From NCBI GenBank assembly GCA_001953115.1, contig LSSL01004650.1:1-24310 (forward strand): a stretch of DNA of 24,310 nucleotides, written 5' to 3'. This document shows positions 15,412 to 21,490 of this stretch, one piece after another; position 1 is the stretch's first letter; every line of letters begins with the position of its first letter. The stretch is from Smittium mucronatum (lineage: Eukaryota; Kickxellomycota; Harpellomycetes; Harpellales; Legeriomycetaceae). Below the pieces are notes generated by a model. It had not been told where the DNA came from and did not search any database. It saw only the letters and a list, made by a program, of their open reading frames with translations. A program made the position numbers and the translations under genes.

Positions 15412-16221
15412 AGGAAGTATGTCTAAGGTTATGCAATATTTTCAATTTATGAATTTATTGAAGATTTATTTTGTGATTTTAAACAATAATATCTTATTGT
15501 AGATATATAAGTGGTCTGATCAAATACAGCCTAATTCTTCCGTTTATATTGGAAAAAGTGAAAAGTTGTGCAAAATGGCGTAATTATGAGTATTTTTGCG
15601 CGAAATTTTGAACAAATAATTGTACAAAAGAATGAAACAATTCGGTTTAATCCAAATTATATAAAAGTATTTTTTTTATGTCAAATCGAGACTAAATTTA
15701 ATCAAATCAATCATTAAAAAAAAAACTTTCTAGGTTAACAGACAACTACCGTTCCACAATATCATAGATTTTACTTGAAAGAAAAGAATACAGATATCAC
15801 AAATAATTATTTAATCTAATGTAAAGAAAAATATCAATTTTCTTTTAACTATAACGAAAAAATTGATCATGCTTTTTTTTTTCCATTATTAATTTTTGTT
15901 GAATTGAAATTTAATTGAAAATTTAAATAGATAAAATAATGAAAAAATATTTTTTCTTGGTTTTTTATTTCCTCCATTGCATATAACTTTTTTTAATAAT
16001 CAGTCTTTATATTGGGCTTATATTGTGAACGAAAGTGTATGAGAAAAATATAAGGCTAAATACGTTCACCACCTGTACCCAACGATAAAAAGAAATTCTT
16101 TACCATTTGTGTGCTATAATTCGATTTTCAATAACCCAAAGTTTTTCAGAATGTCGATAATTAATTAGAAAAGATATTATTCTTTTAATGATGTAGCCAC
16201 TGTTTTAAACAAAAGCTAAAC

Positions 16222-16270
16222 AAATATCAGTTATAAAAAATGAATTTCACCTCCAGATATATCAATAATG
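16222..16270. repeat. Possible dispersed repeat, copy 1
   Basis: Three blocks occur here and again, in the same order, at 20,952-21,050: AAATATCAG (16,222-16,230), TATAAAAA joined to ATGAATTTCACCT (16,232-16,252), and CAATAATG (16,263-16,270). Spacing between blocks is shorter here than in the other copy. Shared order suggests a diverged repeat with indels. The blocks are short and AT-rich, so chance is not excluded. Confidence 0.35.
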
Positions 16271-17446
16271 TTACTATTGAATGTGTACTTTCTTAACTAA
16301 CACACCCAGCGAAATTTCAACGATTTTTTTTGGGGTTATTTTAATTTAAAATTTATTTAAAAATTGTTGTAGGAAAAAAATAATTAAAAGATAGAAAAAT
16401 AATGGATTTAATGGATTTCTCCTATTGAAAATGTTATTCTTGTTTATAAAAAACTAAAAGGATTTCCTGGTTTTCAGTTTTTTTTCCGTGATAACTTTAA
16501 ATGTATTATCTTTCTCTTTATCTTCATTAAAAAAGTATTATATTCAGTATCAATATCCATGGCAGTTTATTATAAATATTAAGTTTTTTACATTCCGTCG
16601 GTTTTTCTGTAGTAATTTTGAGCTGGACCTTTTACTTTTTTATCAATTCTGATTGTGCATGTAAGAAGACGAAGGAGTTAAAAGTAAATAAAATATTTTA
16701 TGGATTGGATAATTGTAAGATGTTCTATGAAATGGGATTGAAATTCAATATTTTTTTACGCTCTTTAACTAAATAAGAAAAGCACTTGCGTGATTATTTT
16801 GGATATGGATCAGAAATGCGCACCTAACCTTTTCCAGGCCCAAATTTGTGATCCGCTTCTATTTGTGTATATTAAAAATATTAAAAGGTCTAAATTCATG
16901 TTTAAATCAATATTATACAAATATTATTAATCTGACGATAACATTGAACTAAAAGTGGGAGTCATTTTTTTTTCGATAGGCCATAAAAGAGTTAAGTGGT
17001 GAGACGTTTTAATGAACACAAGCATGCGATCATGAAACTTATTATAGATGCTAGTTTTTATGTAAAACTATGATTAGATATTTTTTATTAATCGCATTAG
17101 GAAAAACTAAGAGATAAATGCGATGTACCAGACGCTTGTTAACATACCAAAAAACAATTTTGCAGTAATCTTGCAGACATGCAAAAATAGATAGGAAATG
17201 GCATCCTCTGAATAAATTTATACATATCCGCCTTGGGTTTTGATTAAAAATTAATTTTTTCTGTATATCTTCTGGTGCTAGAAAATTAAAATATGGAAAA
17301 GTGCTAAAAATAGAGTCAAAAAATACTTTTTATGCTAAATAGAGGGGATGGTTTGTACTCGCCAGTTTTATCTAAATTAAAAACTGAGAAAAAAATAGAT
17401 GCTCGATATTTTCGCTATCATACTAGACTTTATTCTCTTTTGCAGA

Positions 17447-17494
17447 CTTTGAGATTAAAGAATGTGGTCTCTTTGAGATTAAAGAGTGAGGTCT
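17447..17494. repeat. 24-bp tandem duplication upstream of the synthetase gene
   Basis: Two adjacent 24-base units (17,447-17,470 and 17,471-17,494) match at 22 of 24 positions. Each starts CTTTGAGATTAAAG and ends GGTCT; the differences are A/G and T/A in the second half. The pair lies about 0.9 kb before the start codon. Direct duplications like this often arise by slippage and can duplicate a transcription-factor site, but no known site is identified here. Confidence 0.85.
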
Positions 17495-18208
17495 ATTTGT
17501 AAATTGCAAAATCCATTTCGACACATACCCCTTAATTTATAATTACGGCTATTTTTTATCAGCAAAAATATAGTGCCTGCTGAGTTTTCTATTGTCTAAA
17601 TTTTGAAAATAGCCGAGCTTTTTTTTTTATGCGGAATTTTATTTCCAAATCTGTAAATGCTTGTGATTATTTAGTTTTTCTTCCTGAAACGCAATTTGGC
17701 TAAAATGGTCAATAGACCATAATTTGCCGTACTTTTTTTTATTGGCTGTTTGTTGAGTAGAAGCAATAGGCAAAATTTCAATTCGAAGCGTTGAAGAATT
17801 ATTGAACTTTTGATCACTAATAGTAATTTTTTGGCTTATCGGAAATGATGGAATTAGCCATATATCGAGCCAAACAAGTCGCCACAGTAAAGATACAGTA
17901 TGTTAGATTATCTCGCATTTATTTCAGTATGTAATAGAAACCCAATAAATTATTAGTTCTTACGTAAATATCTAAAATAGACTTTGGTTTGTGGGATAGT
18001 TAGCTTTAGAGCTAATGAAAATCAAACAAACAAAAATATACGAAAACATTTTCAAGGCTGAGAGATTGTTGGCTAGTATTACCAATGCACATTTTGCGAT
18101 ACTTTTGAAACAGGGCAAATGCTTGCAAAATAGTAATAATTCGGTTATAGATTCCCCGTGTACTGCATTGATTTATGTCACCCCTAACTTATGTAACTTT
18201 CTTTTAGA

Positions 18209-18341
18209 CTGCTTGTCGTCCAGAAGCGCTAGATAAGCTACTCAGAAATGGACGCCACAAATAAAAGTGTTTCATATTTTCTGAATATAAGCTAGCCACT
18301 GTATTCCCCAATTCTTCGTACTCACCCTGCTTGCCGTCCGG
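18209..18341. repeat. 15-bp direct near-repeat in the promoter/leader region
   Basis: CTGCTTGTCGTCCAG (18,209-18,223) recurs as CTGCTTGCCGTCCGG (18,327-18,341), matching 13 of 15 bases 118 bases apart. Both are unusually GC-rich for the surroundings. They could be paired regulatory sites or the trace of a small duplication. No sequence beyond the 15 bases aligns. Confidence 0.6.
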
Positions 18342-18407
18342 CTAATTCATTACTATTTTTCCCTCAGTCGAAATTCCCTGTACGACATCCAATTTAATAT
18401 CAAAGAA
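18240..18407 (+). promoter_or_regulatory. Proximal promoter and 5' leader of the acyl-CoA synthetase gene
   Basis: This segment runs up to the start codon. It holds an AATAAAAG word near 18,259-18,266 that could serve as a weak TATA element, CCAAT words at 18,308-18,312 and 18,389-18,393, and a 15-codon upstream reading frame at 18,248-18,295. It also holds a plausible splice acceptor: branch-like CTAAT at 18,342-18,346, then a pyrimidine tract and CAG ending at 18,367. The main frame is closed upstream by TAA at 18,288-18,290 with no other ATG before 18,408. The transcription start cannot be placed from sequence. Confidence 0.4.
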
Positions 18408-20600
18408 ATGCAAGACTCTATTTCTTCAAAGAATAAGTATATAAATTTGAAATTCAAACAGGGAAAGTTGCTGGAAGATTCCCTGGATAACCCTTCAAAA
18501 TTCTGGCTCGAACAAGCTGTCCAAAATATTACTTGGTTTCAAGATCCCAAAACTGCATACACAATAAAGGATCCCAGTAAAAAGCATCTTATAGATTGGT
18601 TCCCCGATGGCAAATTGAATGTTTGCTACAATGCATTAGATCGCCATGTTTTAAACGGAAGAAAGGATCAAGTAGCTGTTATCTACGAATCTCCAGTGAC
18701 TCAAACCAAACAATCTTTCACTTATGAGTTCCTGCTCAAATGTGTCATCGACTTCTCTAAGGCTCTTGTTGCTAATGGTGTGAAAAAAGGTGATACTGTT
18801 ATCATTTATATGCCTATGATTCCTCAGACCATCATTGCCATGCTTTCCTGTGCCCGTTTGGGCGCCATTCACTCAGTAGTTTTCGGTGGCTTTGCTCCTG
18901 CTGAATTGGCCAAAAGAATAGATGACTGCAAACCAAAAGTGTTAATATTTGCTACCTGTGGTCTTGAACGTCACGACAAAATCGTCAAATACAAGCGTAT
19001 GTCCAATAATATTATTTCCTTATCTTTTATCTAAAAATTTTAAATTTTTTTTTTTTTAGCATTGGTTGATAAGGCCTTGAAGATCGCAAAATTTAGCCCC
19101 GAAATTAAAATAGTATACCAAAGAAACGAATGTATTGAGCATTTGGACACTAACACTGGCTTTCGTTTCTGGGAAACTGAGATTGCAAATAACATTGATA
19201 ATCCAGATCCAACTGTAGAATCCGTTGATTCTAGCCACCCTTTATATATCCTTTACACCAGTGGCACAACCGGCTCCCCAAAAGGTGTTGTGAGACCTTC
19301 TGGTCCACATGCTGTCATGCTACCTTGGACTATGAAATACTTGTACGGCATCAATCCTGGTCAGGTATTTTTCTGTGCTAGTGATCTTGGTTGGGTTGTA
19401 GGTCACACTTACATTTGTTATGCTACCTTAATTTATGGATGTACTTCAGTTTTATACGAAGGAAAGCCTATTGGAACTCCTGATCCCGCCTCGTTTTTCA
19501 GAATAATTGAGGACTATAATGTCAACACCTTTTTCACTGCCCCTACCGCTATGATGGTTCTTCGTCGTGAGGATCCTGACCACTCTCATCGAAATAAACA
19601 TGATTTATCTTCCATCAAAGGTTTTTTCTTTGCTGGTGAACGCTGTGTCCCTGAAATCCATAAGTGGTGGATCAATCACACTGATGGAAAAGATTCTGTT
19701 TATGAGGAACAGGTCAAATTTTTAGATGATAAAGCTCACTCTGTCGACCATTGGTGGCAAACCGAATCTGGAAGTCCTATCACTGGAATTTGTATTGGAA
19801 CTTCAAAAAACAAGAATGATATTCCACCGGTAAGATTCGGTAGTGCTGGAATGCCATTAGTAGGTGTTGATCTCAGAGTTCTAAAATCATCAGATCATCA
19901 TGACGAAGATCAAGCCCACCAAGATGTTTTAGAAGAAGCCGATGTTGGTGAACCTGGAAATATTGTTATAAAATTACCTCTTCCTCCAGGCTTTTTCTCT
20001 ACTCTTTGGCATGATGAGTCTCGCTTTTACGATTCTTATTTCAAAAGATTCCCAGGATTTTATGATACAGGAGATGTTGGCTATATCGATGAGGATGGTT
20101 ATGCCTATATAATGTCTCGTGATGATGACGTTATTAATGTTGCGGCTCATAGGCTTTCCACTTCAGGTCTTGAGGAAGTGGCCATAAAAATACCTCAATT
20201 GGCGGAAGTATGTGTTGTGCCTAAACCAGATCCTATTAAAGGTAGCGTCCCCATGGTTTTTGCTGTCTTGAATTCCAGCCTTACTTACGATCTAAATTCT
20301 ATCAAATCCAATATCGCCCTTAAAATGAGGTCCGATATCGGCCCTATAGTGTCTTTAACTCCTTCGAATGTGGAATTTGTTCTTCGCCTTCCTAAAACCA
20401 GATCAGGGAAAATTTTGAGAAAGTTTATCAGATCCATGGTGGCTTCTGCTTCTTCGTCAGTTGAAAGCGGTACCCCCATCCCCAAGGAATGCCCTATTCA
20501 AACTCCTCCAACTATCGACGATCCTTTAATCAAGGATGAGATTTGGTCTATAATCTCGGCTCATTTCAACGGCGTCCCTGTGCCAAAATCCAAACTCTAG
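18408..20600 (+). CDS. Short-chain acyl-CoA synthetase (ACSS3/propionyl-CoA synthetase type), predicted peroxisomal; join 18408..18996, 19060..20600
   Basis: This gene encodes a 709-residue AMP-forming acyl-CoA synthetase of the ANL superfamily. The family makes acyl-CoA from a short carboxylic acid, ATP and CoA through an acyl-adenylate. Order: an ACAS-type N-terminal segment (about residues 25-80, with FWLEQ and ITWF); the adenylation domain with P-loop YTSGTTGSPKG (262-272), WVVGH (308-312), AGERC (388-392), DHWWQTESGSPITG (426-439) and YDTGD (531-535); then the C-terminal domain with MSRDDDVINVAAHRLST (548-564) and PKTRSGK carrying catalytic Lys647. Ala in AGER and Val-Val-Gly-His, where acetyl-CoA synthetases have VGEP and V-T-G-H, indicate a propionate-type pocket. 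The last residues are -KSKL, a PTS1 signal. Splicing joins KYK to P197 and LVDKAL, restoring the family motif YKPL. The ATG at 18,408 is the first in frame and leaves a normal N-terminus. Family certain; substrate inferred. Confidence 0.95.
18997..19059 (+). other. Spliceosomal intron of the acyl-CoA synthetase gene (63 bp)
   Basis: The donor is GTATGT (18,997-19,002), the branch-like site is CTAAA with the likely branch A near 19,034, and 13 T precede the TAG acceptor ending at 19,059. It splits a codon after its first base (C|CA, Pro197). Removing it joins two frames into the continuous motif K-Y-K-P-L-V-D, as expected for the family. The length is a multiple of three, but retention would hit an in-frame TAA at 19,032-19,034, inside the branch site, truncating the protein to 208 residues without the ATP-binding loop. 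Confidence 0.93.
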
Positions 20601-20760
20601 TTTACCCAATGGTTATTGTATTTGTTTTACTACCAAACCTTTCAGGACTTGGTTAATTTTCACAGTTTCTATTTTCTTTTTCTTTTTCTAATCCTACTTA
20701 CATTTAAATTTATATGGTTTGGATTAAGCGTATATAAATAGAACGTACGTTATTCAGTAC
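20601..20760 (+). terminator. 3' untranslated region with probable polyadenylation elements
   Basis: After the TAG stop comes a pyrimidine-rich stretch (about 20,666-20,689, mostly TTTTC units), then TATATAAATAG at 20,731-20,741. In yeast-type 3' ends, TATATA words act as efficiency elements upstream of the cleavage site, so this is the best candidate for ending the transcript about 130 bases past the stop. The same word reads as a TATA box and is followed by the perfect palindrome AACGTACGTT (20,742-20,751). No gene lies downstream to be driven by it, so a promoter role is less likely. Confidence 0.45.
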
Positions 20761-20951
20761 AATTTTTTAATTATTAATTTTCCCCCGATATTTTTACTAA
20801 TTATTATAAAAAAATAATTTATAGCAGTAATATTGTCCAAAATGGTAATAGCATTTGTAAAAAGAATTTTAATTACTTTTATCGCAGTATAATTTATTTT
20901 CTAATAAAAATAAGAGATTTTCTATATAATTAAATGAAAATTCTCTGGTTG

Positions 20952-21066
20952 AAATATCAGCATATTATACGATCTAAATATTATATATTTTTATATAAAA
21001 AGAATGAATTTCACCTACTGTATAAATATTTCTATTTCAATACAATAATGGTGGAATTCACACCAT
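20952..21066. repeat. Possible dispersed repeat, copy 2, with a terminal hairpin
   Basis: The blocks AAATATCAG (20,952-20,960), TATAAAAAG then AATGAATTTCACCT (20,994-21,016) and CAATAATG (21,043-21,050) appear in the same order as at 16,222-16,270. Extra AT-rich sequence separates them here. The segment runs into a small hairpin: ATGGTG (21,048-21,053) pairs with CACCAT (21,061-21,066) around GAATTCA. This could be one end of a decayed non-autonomous element, but target-site duplications are not visible. Confidence 0.35.
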
Positions 21067-21159
21067 CTTTACAACCAGTGATAACACAATTTAGTAACGA
21101 TTAGTAATGGTCCAGTTAAAATATTAAGAGTCTTTACTTTAAGTTTTCAATTAAGGCCA

Positions 21160-21490
21160 AGCAACCCAAAATGGAATTCCAACAGGAAAGAGACGATCGG
21201 ACGGTCCATATATGCTCCGATCCGTTCTGGATATCATTTTTTTTTTCTAATTTCAATTGATCTCGTTTGGAAGTGTTCGAAAACTCCTTGGTGGTGAGGG
21301 GGGTGGGGTCTCAAACATACTTAATTTTAGCTCATAATGACACTAAAAAACTATAAAATTGTACTGGGAGCAGCCAAAATTTCCGGTTAGTATCTACGCG
21401 TCCAGAACGGTTAAGTCCCAAAGTTGAGTTGATTCTCCAGTCAAAATAAACCAGTTCCAATGAATATGGGACTGCTAGATCAACAGGGGG
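21160..21490. other. GC-rich non-coding patch with a 10-bp inverted repeat
   Basis: About 330 bases stand out from AT-rich flanks (one line counted at 45 % G+C against 18 % nearby) without a long open frame. CCGTTCTGGA (21,222-21,231) and TCCAGAACGG (21,401-21,410) form an exact 10-bp inverted repeat around 169 bases. Further symmetry on the left includes TGGAATTCCA (21,172-21,181) and the pair GATCGGA / TCCGATC (21,195-21,201 and 21,216-21,222). It may be a relic of a small inverted-repeat transposon or a structured non-coding element. I do not recognise a named family. Confidence 0.5.
21290..21308 (+). other. G-rich tract, possible G-quadruplex
   Basis: GGTGGTGAGGGGGGTGGGG lies inside the GC-rich patch, with four or more G-runs on the + strand separated by 1-3 bases. 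It could form a two-tetrad quadruplex and is exceptional in this AT-rich contig. Whether it folds or matters is unknown. Confidence 0.45.

Larger units (their letters stand above)
14331..18014. other. Mixed-composition spacer upstream of the gene
   Basis: About 3.7 kb where GC-containing words are clearly more common than in the desert, though stops still break every frame. No gene is recognisable. It holds a short GC-richer segment near 14,358-14,390 (ATCCCGTTGGGGTATGGGAC), the nested palindrome at 15,360-15,411, one copy of a possible dispersed repeat at 16,222-16,270, a weak reverse-transcriptase-like stretch at 16,769-16,930 and the 24-bp tandem duplication at 17,447-17,494. It probably combines decayed repeats with distal promoter DNA of the synthetase gene. 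Two GTATGT words at 17,898 and 17,927 could be splice donors, but no exon can be attached to them. Confidence 0.5.

Noticed and set aside
16025..16069. 7-bp inverted repeat GTGAACG / CGTTCAC
   Set aside because: Arms are short, the loop is 31 bases and no extension pairs, so it falls within chance expectation.
18651..18872. 73-codon minus-strand frame
   Set aside because: It lies opposite exon 1 of a well-supported gene and resembles no family; it is an antisense shadow.
19056..19238. 60-codon minus-strand frame
   Set aside because: Antisense to the start of exon 2 and overlapping the intron acceptor; no supporting motif.
20285..20485. 66-codon minus-strand frame
   Set aside because: Antisense to the C-terminal domain region of the synthetase, without similarity or a promoter.
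21270..21292. GTGTTCGAAAACTCC, resembling a tRNA T-loop
   Set aside because: The bases on either side of TTCGAAA do not pair as a T-stem, and no acceptor, D or anticodon arm can be drawn.
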